From NCBI RefSeq assembly GCF_014836955.1, contig NZ_JACSPV010000014.1:1-64000 (forward strand): DNA of 64,000 nucleotides, read 5' to 3'. A program made the position numbers and the translations under genes. The notes under the pieces are model-generated. The model was not told the DNA's origin and made no database searches. It saw only the letters and a list, made by a program, of their open reading frames with translations. This document shows, piece by piece, positions 17,090 to 26,597 of this stretch. The stretch is from Bacillus norwichensis (GTDB lineage: Bacteria; Bacillota; Bacilli; Bacillales; Bacillaceae_C). The first letter of the stretch is position 1. Each line of letters begins with the position of its first letter.

Positions 17090-19033
17090 TTACAAAGCCT
17101 CTCTGATCACCTTTTTATAATAAAAGACAGACAGCAGGCCGAAGACGGAATACAGTGCAGTGTAAAGGAGCATTACGATAAACATTGGCGTCCACAGTTC
17201 TGTCCCAAATAAGAACCATCCGGATTTGACAGCGAAATACCCATGAAGCAATCCGATGCCAAGCGGGATGCCGAAATTGAATAATTGTTTCGCTTGGATA
17301 CCACGCAACAGGTCATTCTGTGTGTATCCGAGCTTTCTCAAAATGGTGTAGTTTGGTTTTTCGTCTTCACCTTCATCCATCTGTTTAAAATAAAGGATAC
17401 AGCCTGATGTAATCAAGAAGGTGAGCCCCAAGAAGCCGACGATAAACATGGTGAGGCCGAATAATTGTTTTTGTGTGCTGATCATTTCATAAAGAGAATG
17501 GTAAGTCCCAATCTCATCAAAGCCAAGTGTTTTAAAGATGTCGTTCGCTTTTTCAATGTCCTTGTCATCCTTAAGGTCAACTCCGATGTAAACCGGCTCT
17601 TTCTGAATCTTAGGATTCAAATCCTTCTTTAGACGGTTAAACACGGTATCGTCTACAATTGCAACTGGAAGTCCACCGCTTGTAAAAGTCCAGGAAATGA
17701 TCCGTTCCTTCCGCATGCCTTTATAATTTTGCATAATTGTTTCGTTTTGTGTTTTCCACTTGATTGTCCCTTGATCTTTAAAAGAAATAAACTTCTTCAT
17801 CAGATCGGAATATCCGGTAAATATCGTATCGTTAGGAGAAACATCGATGCCATCAATGTCTTTGTCACTGACGACAGCCATATCTATGACATTGGGATCA
17901 AAATTTATTCCTTCCAGATCACTGTCCAGAATGTCTTTTACATTGGCCTCTACTTGGATAACGTTGATTTTTGTTTCACTGAAGGCAATTTGATTTCTTT
18001 TAAAAGAGTCTTTCAGCTCATTTGCATCTTTTATGTCCGTTAAGGTGAAGTCCGCTGGAACATTGTCCCGAGCTGATTTTTCCGCCGAATAGTACGAAAT
18101 ATAGCTGAGAGATAAAAGTCCTACTGCCAAAGCCGATACTGTTGTAATGACGGTGAGCAATAACGCATTCGATTTCATCCGGAACATGATGGAAGAAAGC
18201 GAAAGGACTTCGTTAATATTTAAATATCCCTTCTTCCTTTTCCGGATGAGGTGGAAAAGGAAACTGACAGAGCCTTTGTAAAAAAGGTACGTTCCAATTA
18301 TGACGGTAGCCAGAATAAACAGCATCGCCCCGAATAATTGCGGCATCGTTGTAAAATCACCGCTAAACAGCTTTGAAGATACATAGTAGCCTGTAATAAT
18401 CAAGATGATTCCAAGGATTCCGATAACCACTTGAAATTTGGATAGCTTTTTCACTTTTGATTCAGTGGAAGAAAGAACCCGGAATAATGACAAGATGCTT
18501 TGCCGCTTGATAAAAAGGTAATTCATCATTAGGATGAACAGATAGATGACAGAAAAAACGATCACTGTCTGGATCAGCGCTTTGGATGAAAACGTTAAAG
18601 TGGCAATTGCATCCACGCCTGTTATTTTAAACAGGATCATGATGATTAACTTAGAGACGGAGAAGCCAATAAATATTCCCAGAATCATAGAACTGTAATA
18701 AAGAATAAAATTTTCAGCACTTAAAAGCCGAAAAATTTTATTTTTAGTCATTCCTATGAGCTGAAACAAGCCTATTTCTTTGCTCCTTCTTTTAATAAAA
18801 AGCTGATTGGCATATAAAAGAAAGACGGAAACAATAGCCACAAGCATAACGGATGCAGCTCTGATAGCGGCCCCGCCTTTGATGGAGCCTTTTACTTCGT
18901 CCATCGAAGGATCATATTGCAAAGTGACAAAAGCGAAATAAAGGGCAACACTGAAAATCAACGCAAAAACATAGAGATAGTAATTCTTGATGTTCTTTTT
19001 CAAGTTGCGAAAAATGATCTGATTAACGTTCAT
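17090..19033 (-). CDS. BceB-type ABC permease (antimicrobial peptide detoxification)
   Basis: This 647-aa FtsX-type permease has about 10 TM helices and the diagnostic extracellular domain of about 200 residues (about 315-520) between TM7 and TM8. BceAB-type transporters remove cell-wall-acting peptides such as bacitracin from their lipid-II-cycle targets and also activate the partner kinase. ATG 19033 (MNVNQI) was chosen over an in-frame GTG at 19042; both start codons lie inside the end of the ATPase gene. Which peptide it serves cannot be read from sequence. Confidence 0.88.
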   Translation of the reverse strand: MNVNQIIFRNLKKNIKNYYLYVFALIFSVALYFAFVTLQYDPSMDEVKGSIKGGAAIRAASVMLVAIVSVFLLYANQLFIKRRSKEIGLFQLIGMTKNKIFRLLSAENFILYYSSMILGIFIGFSVSKLIIMILFKITGVDAIATLTFSSKALIQTVIVFSVIYLFILMMNYLFIKRQSILSLFRVLSSTESKVKKLSKFQVVIGILGIILIITGYYVSSKLFSGDFTTMPQLFGAMLFILATVIIGTYLFYKGSVSFLFHLIRKRKKGYLNINEVLSLSSIMFRMKSNALLLTVITTVSALAVGLLSLSYISYYSAEKSARDNVPADFTLTDIKDANELKDSFKRNQIAFSETKINVIQVEANVKDILDSDLEGINFDPNVIDMAVVSDKDIDGIDVSPNDTIFTGYSDLMKKFISFKDQGTIKWKTQNETIMQNYKGMRKERIISWTFTSGGLPVAIVDDTVFNRLKKDLNPKIQKEPVYIGVDLKDDKDIEKANDIFKTLGFDEIGTYHSLYEMISTQKQLFGLTMFIVGFLGLTFLITSGCILYFKQMDEGEDEKPNYTILRKLGYTQNDLLRGIQAKQLFNFGIPLGIGLLHGYFAVKSGWFLFGTELWTPMFIVMLLYTALYSVFGLLSVFYYKKVIREAL

Positions 19034-19784
19034 CGTGGACACCGCCCAGTACGCCTTGGGTTTTCATGATATCCTTCAGGAACGTCTGTCTCGTCTCTTC
19101 GCCTTTGTTCAACTGTGTATACATTTGTCCGTCTTTGATGAATATCACACTTTTTGAAAAACTTGCAGCCACGGGGTCATGCGTGACCATGATAATCGTC
19201 GCACCCAGCTTTTCGTTTAAGCCGCTCAGTTTATTTAAAAGATCCGAAGCGGATTTGGAATCCAACGCGCCTGTCGGCTCGTCTGCAAAAATGATGCTTG
19301 GATTGTGGATGAAGGCCCTTGCTGCTGAAGTTCGCTGCTTCTGCCCGCCGGAAATTTCATTCGGGTATTTATCTTTTATTTCGGCGATGCCAAGCTCAGT
19401 TGCCAACTGATGAAATTTTTGTTCAGCTTCCTTTTTAGGCGTCTTTGTAATGGACAATGGAAGAAGGATATTTTCTTTCACCGTCAATGTATCGAGCAAA
19501 TTATAGTCCTGGAAAATGAAGCCAAGATGATTTTTCCGGAATTCGGCAAGTTGCTTTTCCTTCATGCCGACAATGTCCTTGCCATTAATTTTGATGATGC
19601 CCTGGCTGACCCTGTCGATGGAGGAAAGGACATTCAACAATGTCGTTTTTCCAGATCCGGAAGCACCCATGATACTGACAAAATCACCTTTTTCCACTTC
19701 GATGTCTATCCCTTTTAAAACTTCCTGTTTATTGAATTTATTCCCGTAGCTTTTATAAATTTTTTGTGCTGCAAGAATGCTCAT
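19023..19784 (-). CDS. BceA-type ABC ATP-binding protein
   Basis: This 253-aa ATPase has Walker [10 protein letters not shown] (about 40), Q-loop FIFQDYNLL, signature ISGGQKQR, Walker [13 protein letters not shown] and H-loop VTHDP. It belongs to the MacB/LolD-like class that pairs with FtsX-type permeases. AAAGGAG precedes ATG 19784. The 5' leader contains a dispersed repeat, and a BceR-type inverted repeat lies about 185 bp upstream, suggesting its own inducible promoter separate from the regulatory genes. Confidence 0.92.
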   Translation of the reverse strand: MSILAAQKIYKSYGNKFNKQEVLKGIDIEVEKGDFVSIMGASGSGKTTLLNVLSSIDRVSQGIIKINGKDIVGMKEKQLAEFRKNHLGFIFQDYNLLDTLTVKENILLPLSITKTPKKEAEQKFHQLATELGIAEIKDKYPNEISGGQKQRTSAARAFIHNPSIIFADEPTGALDSKSASDLLNKLSGLNEKLGATIIMVTHDPVAASFSKSVIFIKDGQMYTQLNKGEETRQTFLKDIMKTQGVLGGVHDER

Positions 19785-19800
19785 TTTGTTCGCTCCTTTA

Positions 19801-19905
19801 CTGATGTCCAGCTTCAGCGCCTAGCCCTTGAGGTCCCAAGACAATTTCCTATAGTGACTTAGAGTTTGTTTGTCCATACTGACCAAGGCGCTTTTGCTTT
19901 TTTTC
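19801..19905 (-). repeat. Dispersed intergenic repeat, long copy, in the bceA-type leader
   Basis: CTGATGTCCAGCTTCAG at 19801 and AAGGCGCTTTTGCTTTT ending near 19902 match the ends of the short copy at 4966-5013. Inner arms AGCGCCT (19816-19822) and AGGCGCT (19886-19892) are complementary, so the RNA can fold into a long hairpin. It ends 17 bp before the ATPase start codon. Strand is given relative to the leader that would contain it. Confidence 0.5.
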
Positions 19906-19968
19906 GTTATTTTTATCATAAAAGGATTGAATGGCTTTTTCCTTCGATTGGCCGAACAAATGATAAAA

Positions 19969-19992
19969 GCATGTGACAATCATGTCACATGC
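19969..19992. promoter_or_regulatory. Inverted repeat: BceR-type operator and/or kinase-gene terminator
   Basis: Arms GCATGTGACA and TGTCACATGC flank a 4-nt loop. The core TGACA-N4-TGTCA fits the TNACA-N4-TGTNA pattern described for BceR-like regulators. It overlaps the kinase stop codon and is followed on the minus strand by TTTT, so it could also terminate the regulatory genes. A TATGAT box about 60 bp downstream could serve the ABC genes. Confidence 0.55.
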
Positions 19993-20986
19993 GTGTGAGA
20001 TTTACAAAATCGTTTGATTTGGGGAAGGTAAGTATGAACGTGGTACCCGTTCCAGGTCTTGAACTCACCTGGATTTGGATCATCAAGGAAGTGGCAGCTT
20101 TTTTGGCCAAATAGAGTCCCATGCCTGTGGCGGCCTGATCTGGATGGGTTGTCGAAGTGAAGCCTTTATCAAAGATGCGAGGGAGATCCTTTGCATTAAT
20201 GCCTCTTCCAAAGTCCTTGACTTCCAGAACTGTATGATCGTTTTCCGCTGTACTCCGAATGATAATATCGGAAGCAACACTGTATTTAACCGCGTTCGTC
20301 AGGAGCTGCCTCAGGATAAAAGCAAGCCACTTCTCATCGCTAAGGATCTCATCCGCATTCAAATCGACTTCAAAGCCAATGCCTTTTTGTATGCACCATG
20401 ACTGGAGATTCTTGATCTCTTTAAAAACCAAAGGTTGCAAGTCGATTTTTTCAATATGCAAGTCGTTTTCAATGAATGAAATCCTCTTTTCATGAAGCTG
20501 ATGGTCAAGTAAAAGGTGTATCCGTAGCCATTCATATGTCAATTGTGCTTTCATCTTTTCGTCTTCTAACCGTTCAATCATTAAATGCATGGCCGTTAAA
20601 GGAGTCTTCACTTCGTGGATCCAGGATAATAAATCGTCTCGTTCCTGTTCGAGAATTAAGCGATTTTCGGTGGCTGTCCGCTTCAGTTTTTTTGTTTGCT
20701 CTATGATGCTCTCATCCACTATTATCTCAAATGGGGAATTAGCATCCATGATTCCCAATAAATCAAGGCCGCTTTCCCATTCCTCCAGAGCTTTGTAAAA
20801 AGGTGCTTCTTTGTTGTAACGAACCGCTAGAAAAACGATGAAGATGATAAGCGATAAAAACACAATATAGGCAACCGGCGTGAAAGGAATAGACAAATCT
20901 ATATAGGCGATAAAAAGGAAGAGGAGCTGGATAAATAAAAACAGCAAAATCCAGCTGCGCCTTTCAATCAAAAATTTTTTGAACAT
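19985..20986 (-). CDS. BceS-type sensor histidine kinase (intramembrane-sensing)
   Basis: This 333-aa kinase has two N-terminal TM helices (about 13-32 and 36-56) joined by an extremely short loop, so it has no external sensor domain. This is the mark of intramembrane-sensing kinases, which read transporter activity. The phosphoacceptor His is in SWIHEVKTPLTA, followed by N-box (LTNAVKY) and G-boxes (DFGRGI, TGMGLYLAK). It begins directly after the regulator stop codon (TAGATG). Confidence 0.9.
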   Translation of the reverse strand: MFKKFLIERRSWILLFLFIQLLFLFIAYIDLSIPFTPVAYIVFLSLIIFIVFLAVRYNKEAPFYKALEEWESGLDLLGIMDANSPFEIIVDESIIEQTKKLKRTATENRLILEQERDDLLSWIHEVKTPLTAMHLMIERLEDEKMKAQLTYEWLRIHLLLDHQLHEKRISFIENDLHIEKIDLQPLVFKEIKNLQSWCIQKGIGFEVDLNADEILSDEKWLAFILRQLLTNAVKYSVASDIIIRSTAENDHTVLEVKDFGRGINAKDLPRIFDKGFTSTTHPDQAATGMGLYLAKKAATSLMIQIQVSSRPGTGTTFILTFPKSNDFVNLTRM

Positions 20987-21673
20987 CTATTGTTCCTCTT
21001 CTTTCGCCATATAGCCCTGGCCCACTTTTGTTTCGATAAATTTGCCGATCCCGATTTCATCAAGGCTCTTTCTTAAACGATTCACATTGACTGTCAACGT
21101 GTTGTCACTGACAAACCTTTCGTCATCCCACAAGCTTTTAATCAGATCCGAACGGCTGACAATACTGTTTTTCCTCTCAATGAGCACCTTCAAGATAAAC
21201 ATTTCATTTTTCGTCAATTCGACTGTTCCGTTCTCATTTGTAACTGTATTTTTGGCATAATCAATAGTTGCTCCACACCAGCTTTTCAAATCCAAAGACT
21301 CCGTATTGTAGTTATAGACGCGGCGCAGAATAGCTTGGATTTTTGCAATTAACACGTCAAAATGGAAAGGCTTTTGGATAAAATCATCGGCCCCTAGCTG
21401 CATGGACATGACCATATCTGTGGGATGGTCTCTGGATGATAAAAAAATGATTGGTACGTTGGAATGGGAGCGGATCATCCGACACCAATGGAATCCATCA
21501 AACTTTGGAAGCTGGATATCAATCACAACCAAATCGGGATTGATGGTGGTAAATTCTTGAAGTACTCGTTCGAAGTTTGTTACACCATATACATCATAGG
21601 ACCATTGCGAAAGCCGCTCTTTGATTTCATTAAATAAAGTCATATCGTCTTCTATGAGAAAGATTTTAAACAT
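20987..21673 (-). CDS. BceR-type response regulator (OmpR family)
   Basis: This 228-aa protein has a receiver domain (1-115; acidic DD near residue 8, phospho-Asp in VVIDIQLPKFDG, Lys in DDFIQKPF) and a C-terminal winged helix (about 130-225). It is activated by the adjacent intramembrane-sensing kinase and is expected to switch on the BceAB-type genes through a TGACA-N4-TGTCA-like site. It is first gene of the regulator-kinase transcript. Confidence 0.9.
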   Translation of the reverse strand: MFKIFLIEDDMTLFNEIKERLSQWSYDVYGVTNFERVLQEFTTINPDLVVIDIQLPKFDGFHWCRMIRSHSNVPIIFLSSRDHPTDMVMSMQLGADDFIQKPFHFDVLIAKIQAILRRVYNYNTESLDLKSWCGATIDYAKNTVTNENGTVELTKNEMFILKVLIERKNSIVSRSDLIKSLWDDERFVSDNTLTVNVNRLRKSLDEIGIGKFIETKVGQGYMAKEEEQ

Positions 21674-21756
21674 AGGATCACCGTTCTTTTTTGCATATTC
21701 TATAGTTATTGTATATGAAAAGAAGGTTAATTGAAAAAAATTCCTGTGATTTTGTG

Positions 21757-21787
21757 TTGACTCCCTTAATTTTTTTTGAAATAATAT
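21757..21787 (+). promoter_or_regulatory. Promoter of the codBA operon
   Basis: TTGACT (21757-21762) and TAATAT (21782-21787), spacer 19, or ATAATA with spacer 18. It lies about 30 bp before the PyrR-binding RNA, so the attenuator would be in the leader. Confidence 0.5.
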
Positions 21788-21815
21788 ATCCAGTTTAATA
21801 CTGGTACCTTTAATT

Positions 21816-21935
21816 CAGTCCCGTGAGGCTGACAAGGACAACGGATCAATGAACAGTAGCGAGGAGGTCAAGCTTCGCTCATTGTTCTGCTTGGAGACAG
21901 GCTTCTTGTCAGAAAATGGCAGGAAGCCTGTTTTC
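21816..21935 (+). promoter_or_regulatory. PyrR-dependent transcription attenuator (codBA leader)
   Basis: AGTCCCGTGAGGCT (21817-21830) matches the PyrR binding-loop consensus ARUCCNGNGAGGYU at every position and sits in a hairpin closed by CAG/CTG. Downstream a terminator stem (ACAGGCTTC from 21897; GAAGCCTGT to 21931) is followed by T-rich TTTCTT. This is the anti-antiterminator/terminator layout of Bacillus pyr genes: PyrR with UMP would cause termination, so codBA should be on when pyrimidines are scarce. Confidence 0.88.
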
Positions 21936-21990
21936 TTATCCTAAAAATCCTTCTTAGTACCAGTTCAATTTTAATTTAGGAGGAATTGGT

Positions 21991-23250
21991 ATGGAAAAAA
22001 TAGATAAGGATTTTTCACTCGAGGCAGTACCTCAATCACACCGCAATAACTTTTGGCAGATTCTAGTCGTCATGTTAGGGCTCACGTTTTTCTCCGCCAG
22101 CATGTGGTCGGGAGGCACTCTGGGCAAAGGCCTGACCTTCATGCAATTTATCGGGATTACTCTAGCTGGAAACATGATCCTTGGCGCTTATACTGGAGCG
22201 CTCGCATATATCGCGGCAAAGACTGGTCTATCTACCCACTTACTTGCCCGCTATGCGTTCGGTGAAAAAGGCTCTTACTTATCATCATTCCTCCTTTCCG
22301 CGACACAGGTCGGCTGGTTCGGCGTAGGGGTAGCGATGTTTGCTGTTCCGGTTCAAAAAGTGACAGGCTTGGATACGTACCTTTTGATTGGAATTGCAGG
22401 AATATTAATGACAGTCACAGCGTTTTTCGGAATGAAAGCTTTGACCATCCTCGGTTTTATTGCCGTTCCGCTTATCACGGTCCTTGGCAGCTTTTCCGTG
22501 TTTAAAGCGACAGAGTCAGTTGGGGGTATGCAGGGGCTGTTCGAATACCAGCCGACAGAAGCGATTGGGCTGGCGGCCGCTTTGACTATATGTGTAGGTT
22601 CGTTCATCAGCGCAGGGACATTAACACCTGATTTTACCCGGTTTGCGAGAACGAAGCGTTCGGCGGTCGTTTCAACTGTTGTCGCCTTTTTCATCGGGAA
22701 TTCACTTATGTTCCTGTTCGGAGCTGTCGGAGCCATTGCAACAGGGCAATCGGATATTTCAGAGGTTATGTTCTTGCAAAATCTGATTGTTCCAGCCATT
22801 ATTGTGTTGGGATTGAATATCTGGACAACGAATGACAATGCTTTGTATGCATCAGGCTTGGGATTTTCCAATATCACAAAAATACCTAGAAGCAAAGTGG
22901 TTATCTTTAACGGAATTGTCGGTACAGTGCTGGCAATGTGGCTTTACAATCATTTTGTAAACTGGTTGACCATTTTAGGGTCGACATTGCCTTCAATTGG
23001 TGCCATCATATTGGCAGACTTTTTCATCGTGAACCGCGGCAAGTACAAAAGCTTCGACAAAATGACTTTTAAAGCGGTCAATTGGGTAGCCATTGTTGCA
23101 TGGGCGGCAGGGGTGGCCATTGCAGAATTCGTTCCGGGTATCCCGCCGATCAATTCGCTGCTGGGTTCAGTCATTACGTTTGTTATCCTTTCCAAGCTGT
23201 TTAGCAAAAAACAGAGTGAAGAAAAAATCGTTACAGAAAAGGTGGGCTGA
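21991..23250 (+). CDS. codB: CodB: cytosine permease (NCS1 family)
   Basis: This 419-aa protein has about 12 TM helices. It matches E. coli-type CodB in VPQSHRNN, VMLGLTFFSASMWSGGTLG, TQVGWFGVGVAMFA, GSFISAGTLTPDFTRF and GLNIWTTNDNALYASGLGF. It imports cytosine with a cation. AGGAGG precedes ATG 21991. It is 3 bp from codA, giving a transport-and-deamination operon, and sits behind a PyrR attenuator, which fits pyrimidine salvage. Confidence 0.93.
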   Translation: MEKIDKDFSLEAVPQSHRNNFWQILVVMLGLTFFSASMWSGGTLGKGLTFMQFIGITLAGNMILGAYTGALAYIAAKTGLSTHLLARYAFGEKGSYLSSFLLSATQVGWFGVGVAMFAVPVQKVTGLDTYLLIGIAGILMTVTAFFGMKALTILGFIAVPLITVLGSFSVFKATESVGGMQGLFEYQPTEAIGLAAALTICVGSFISAGTLTPDFTRFARTKRSAVVSTVVAFFIGNSLMFLFGAVGAIATGQSDISEVMFLQNLIVPAIIVLGLNIWTTNDNALYASGLGFSNITKIPRSKVVIFNGIVGTVLAMWLYNHFVNWLTILGSTLPSIGAIILADFFIVNRGKYKSFDKMTFKAVNWVAIVAWAAGVAIAEFVPGIPPINSLLGSVITFVILSKLFSKKQSEEKIVTEKVG

Positions 23251-23253
23251 TCC

Positions 23254-24522
23254 ATGATCATCCAAAACGCAAAACTCCGGGGCAAAGACGGTTTGTGGAA
23301 CATCGTCATTCATGACAATAAAATTGCAGAGATTTCACAAGGTGCTGTTGAACAAACGGATCAAGAGATACTAGACGTGGATGGATCTCTTGTCCTTCCG
23401 CCTTTTATTGAGCCCCATATCCATTTAGACACAACATTGACGGCCGGAGAGCCGGAATGGAATCAAAGCGGTACATTATTTGAAGGTATTCAAAGATGGG
23501 CGCAAAGAAAAGAAAGTCTTACTTTGGATGATGTCAAAACAAGGGCTAAAACGGCATTGAAGTGGCAGATTGCCCAAGGGATACAATATGTTCGTACTCA
23601 TGTGGATGTAACGGATCCCGATTTAACAGCAATGAAGGCAATGCTGGAAGTGAAAGAAGAAATGTCTCCGTATGTGGATTTGCAGCTCGTTGCTTTTCCA
23701 CAGGAAGGAATTCTCTCCTATCCCAGCGGTGTGGAGTTGTTGGAAGAGTCCTTGAAAATGGGTGCTAATGTTGTCGGCGGAATTCCCCATTTTGAATTCA
23801 CAAGAGAGTATGGAGTCGATTCATTAAAATCAGCATTTGACTTGGCGGAAAAATATGACCGCCTTGTTGATATCCACTGTGATGAAATTGATGATGAGCA
23901 GTCCCGCTTTGTTGAAGTGGTGGCCGCAGAAACATATGAAAGAGGACTTGGTAGCCGAGTCACCGCAAGTCATACAACAGCAATGGGGTCTTATAATGAT
24001 TCCTATACGTACAAGCTGTTCAGGCTTTTAAAGCTATCCGGAATCAACTTTGTGTCCAATCCGCTTGTCAATATCCATCTGCAAGGGAGATTCGACACAT
24101 ATCCGAAAAGGCGGGGGCTGACACGCGTAAAAGAGCTGTTGGAAGCAGGAATGAATGTCTGCTTCGGACATGATGACATTTTCGACCCATGGTATCCGCT
24201 TGGTACAGGAAATATGCTACAAGTGCTTCATATGGGTATCCACGCTTCGCAGTTAATGGGCTATGAACAGATCGTCAATTCTATCGATCTGATTACTGAA
24301 AACAGCGCTAAGACACTAAATATAGAAGACAGCTACGGAATCGAAAAAGGTAAGCCTGCCAACTTGATCGTTCTTTCCGCTGAAAATGAATATGAAGCGA
24401 TTCGAAGACAGGCGATTGTCAAATACTCTATTCGAAACGGCCGCATCATATCTAAAACGAAGCCAAGTGAAACAATCGTCAACCTAGGGGCGGAAGAAAA
24501 AGTTGACTTTGTAAGGCCATAA
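23254..24522 (+). CDS. codA: CodA: cytosine deaminase
   Basis: This 422-aa metal-dependent amidohydrolase converts cytosine to uracil and ammonia. It carries [13 protein letters not shown] (metal-binding HxH), [37 protein letters not shown] (metal His and catalytic Glu/Asp), VTASHTTAM and [15 protein letters not shown] (metal/catalytic Asp). All these motifs match the E. coli CodA class, not the yeast class. Length is normal. It is the second gene after codB, and the uracil produced can feed upp/PyrR-linked salvage. Confidence 0.95.
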   Translation: MIIQNAKLRGKDGLWNIVIHDNKIAEISQGAVEQTDQEILDVDGSLVLPPFIEPHIHLDTTLTAGEPEWNQSGTLFEGIQRWAQRKESLTLDDVKTRAKTALKWQIAQGIQYVRTHVDVTDPDLTAMKAMLEVKEEMSPYVDLQLVAFPQEGILSYPSGVELLEESLKMGANVVGGIPHFEFTREYGVDSLKSAFDLAEKYDRLVDIHCDEIDDEQSRFVEVVAAETYERGLGSRVTASHTTAMGSYNDSYTYKLFRLLKLSGINFVSNPLVNIHLQGRFDTYPKRRGLTRVKELLEAGMNVCFGHDDIFDPWYPLGTGNMLQVLHMGIHASQLMGYEQIVNSIDLITENSAKTLNIEDSYGIEKGKPANLIVLSAENEYEAIRRQAIVKYSIRNGRIISKTKPSETIVNLGAEEKVDFVRP

Positions 24523-24528
24523 GAACTT

Positions 24529-24561
24529 AACCTCAAAGGGCGGTGCTCTTTGGGTTTTTTT
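24529..24561 (+). terminator. codBA terminator
   Basis: AACCTCAAAGGGC (24529-24541) pairs imperfectly with GCTCTTTGGGTT (24545-24556) and runs into T7. Confidence 0.75.
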
Positions 24562-24916
24562 GGAGAGAAAAAAGTAATCCTGCTTTAAGCAAAAATAGAG
24601 ATTATACAAAAAAGTCCTCTTGGTATGATAAGAGGTGTCCAATCACCGCAGATAAAAGAACTCTTTAGAACCAAAGAGGACGATCATGAAGGTTATAAAC
24701 AAAATAATAAAAAGATATGACAATGATAGATCAAACATTCATGATTGGAATTCGACATTGCGAAAAACAAGCATATCGCAGTCTGAAGTGGATGGCGCCA
24801 CCGGTGCAAGGATTAAGTTCAATCGTTGTGAACCCCCGCATCCAAATTTACTTGCTCACTTTTCTTAACAGTGAATTATCAAAACGAAAGGAAAGTATGG
24901 TACATTGAGGTACTTT
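24562..24916 (+). other. Non-coding stretch with a possible decayed insertion-sequence end
   Basis: GTCCTCTTGGT (24614-24624) and ACCAAAGAGGAC (24670-24681) form an inverted repeat, followed by ATG 24686 opening only a 60-codon frame with no recognisable product. The AT-rich start (MKVINKIIKRY) and abrupt frame loss look like the truncated leader of a transposase gene, but I cannot name a family. No intact gene is supported here. Confidence 0.3.
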
Positions 24917-25210
24917 ATGCGTTTATTAGCCGTTCAGTCATATGTAAAAGTCCAGAAGCAAATCATTGATGCTGAAATTGTGTATAAAGAAGAAAACCGT
25001 CAAATTCATCTTTATCAAGACCGTCTAGTGACAAAGTACCGTGAGTTTCCAATAAGCGACATATCCGATTTGTCATTCCGAAAAATGGGTGATGAAGGCG
25101 GGTTGCTATATGTACATACGAGTAGAGGAATATTTTCTTATACCGTGCCCTCTTCACCAGAGTCTTTTATAAAAGCTTTCAGGATTCATATAAAGAAAGA
25201 ATACTTTTAA
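24917..25210 (+). CDS. Hypothetical small protein (97 aa)
   Basis: This is a soluble, charged protein starting MRLLAVQSYVKVQ at ATG 24917, behind GAGGT. The alternating strand-like pattern in the middle (RQIHLYQDRLVTKYREFPISDISDLSFR) and the final helix (SPESFIKAFRIHIKK) resemble a compact PH-like fold, where such proteins end in a helix packing on beta strands; this is a shape argument only. No catalytic motif or membrane segment. The frame is clean and has a plausible ribosome site. Function unknown. Confidence 0.55.
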   Translation: MRLLAVQSYVKVQKQIIDAEIVYKEENRQIHLYQDRLVTKYREFPISDISDLSFRKMGDEGGLLYVHTSRGIFSYTVPSSPESFIKAFRIHIKKEYF

Positions 25211-25332
25211 GCTAGTGGAAGCGCTGATTATCCGCCTTCCTACTGTGTATCTCAAGCTAATTTTGAAGGGTTTTCGGTGAAGAAAAGGTCGCAATAAAAC
25301 GATTTGTTTTTTAAATGGGAAGGGGAATTTCG

Positions 25333-25947
25333 TTGAAAAAGCTCATTATGTTAATAACATTTGCCATGTTATTAATGGTTTCTGCATGTGGTAAGGACAT
25401 GTCATCAAATGAAAACGTAGAAAAAGAAGAGGAAGAGCAGGGAGTGGAAATTGATAAAGGCTTGTTGAATGTTGAAGTGACACTTCCGAAGGATTTTTTT
25501 AAAGAAGAAGATGTGGACGAAATGATTGCTCAAGCAAAAGAAGATGGAGTAAAAGAAGCAATAAAGAATGAGGATGGGTCAATTACCTATAAAATGTCCA
25601 AGTCCGATTATAAAGAGATGATGAAGGAAATAGATAAGAACGCTCTTGAATATATCGACGAAATTAAAACCAGCGAAGATTTTCCATCTATCAAAGAAGT
25701 TATTCATAACAAGTCCTTTTCCGAATTCACACTTTCAGTGGACCAAGAAGCTTTTGAGAGTGGCTTCGATGGTTTTGCAGCATTAGGGTTGGGTATGACA
25801 GGTCTATATTACCAAGTATTTGCTGGGACCTCAGGAGAGAAAGCCAAAGTGACAATCACTCTAAAAAATGCCGATAGTGGTGAAGTTTTCAATACACTGG
25901 TTTACCCGGATGATTTAGAGGAAGAGGAAGGTCAAGAACAGAACTGA
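25333..25947 (+). CDS. Hypothetical lipoprotein (204 aa)
   Basis: The signal peptide LKKLIMLITFAMLLMVSAC gives lipobox VSAC with Cys at about 19, so the mature protein is anchored outside the membrane. A short acidic spacer (EKEEEEQG) precedes an alpha/beta domain of about 165 residues with no family I recognise; the tail is again acidic (EEEEGQEQ). The start is TTG 25333 because GGGAAGGGGA lies 6 bases ahead; an upstream ATG at 25315 would put charged residues before the signal. Likely a single-gene unit ended by the small hairpin at 25962-25981. Confidence 0.7.
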   Translation: MKKLIMLITFAMLLMVSACGKDMSSNENVEKEEEEQGVEIDKGLLNVEVTLPKDFFKEEDVDEMIAQAKEDGVKEAIKNEDGSITYKMSKSDYKEMMKEIDKNALEYIDEIKTSEDFPSIKEVIHNKSFSEFTLSVDQEAFESGFDGFAALGLGMTGLYYQVFAGTSGEKAKVTITLKNADSGEVFNTLVYPDDLEEEEGQEQN

Positions 25948-25961
25948 TGAAATAATAGAAG

Positions 25962-25981
25962 GGAGCAGCCTCCACTGCTCC
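25962..25981. terminator. Short hairpin between convergent genes
   Basis: GGAGCAG (25962-25968) and CTGCTCC (25975-25981) form a 7-bp stem between the lipoprotein and DUF1801 genes. T-tracts are poor, so it is a weak terminator at best. Confidence 0.45.
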
Positions 25982-25987
25982 TATTCG

Positions 25988-26410
25988 TCATTGATCCGGA
26001 TATGTTTTTTGAAGAAATGTGACGGACTGTTCAATTAATTTTTTTAAAACAGACACATCAATATCTGCCAATTTGTTAATGTAAACGCAGGATTTACCGG
26101 CAGTATGTTTGCCTAATTCATTCAATAATTCTTCCTTTGCTGGATCACATGCAGAGAGGTAAAGACTCAGCTTTGCTTTCCGGGGTGAAAAGCCGACAAG
26201 CGGAGCGTCTCCTTCATGACCGGACTCGTATTTGTAATGGTAGGAACCGAACCCGATAATGCTAGGGCCCCACATTTTTGCTTCGTATCCAGTCACTTCC
26301 GTAAAAATATCAAGCAATTGATAAGCATCTTCTCGTTTCTTGAGGCTATCAACCTTTTCTATGAACTCAATCACATCGTTATCATTTTGCTTTGTTTTTA
26401 ACTCATACAT
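25988..26410 (-). CDS. DUF1801 domain protein
   Basis: This 140-aa cytoplasmic protein has family landmarks EVTGYEAKMWGPSIIGFGSYHYKYESG and GDAPLVGFSPRKAKLSLYL, which identify DUF1801 (YdhG-like, frataxin/SCP2-like fold in structural-genomics entries). No enzymatic role is established. ATG 26410 is preceded by AAGGAGG. Single gene, no obvious partner. Confidence 0.8.
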   Translation of the reverse strand: MYELKTKQNDNDVIEFIEKVDSLKKREDAYQLLDIFTEVTGYEAKMWGPSIIGFGSYHYKYESGHEGDAPLVGFSPRKAKLSLYLSACDPAKEELLNELGKHTAGKSCVYINKLADIDVSVLKKLIEQSVTFLQKTYPDQ

Positions 26411-26597
26411 GTCTGGAGCCTCCTTCTTTCAATAACTCAATTAAGGCTAGTCTATATTAGAAGAGTGTTGTTGGCTATAACTATGTTGGGGATTGCAGAA
26501 GACTTTCATAACTTGGGTCAAAAGAATCAAAGGAAATCCCGAGCTTCCCGGCGAAATTTAATTTATGAAAGAGATTACTTTGTTGAGGAGGGGGATA

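Noticed and set aside
19969-19992. TGTGA...TCACA pair suggesting a Crp/Fnr box
   Set aside because: The spacer is eight bases, not six; the BceR-type reading fits better.
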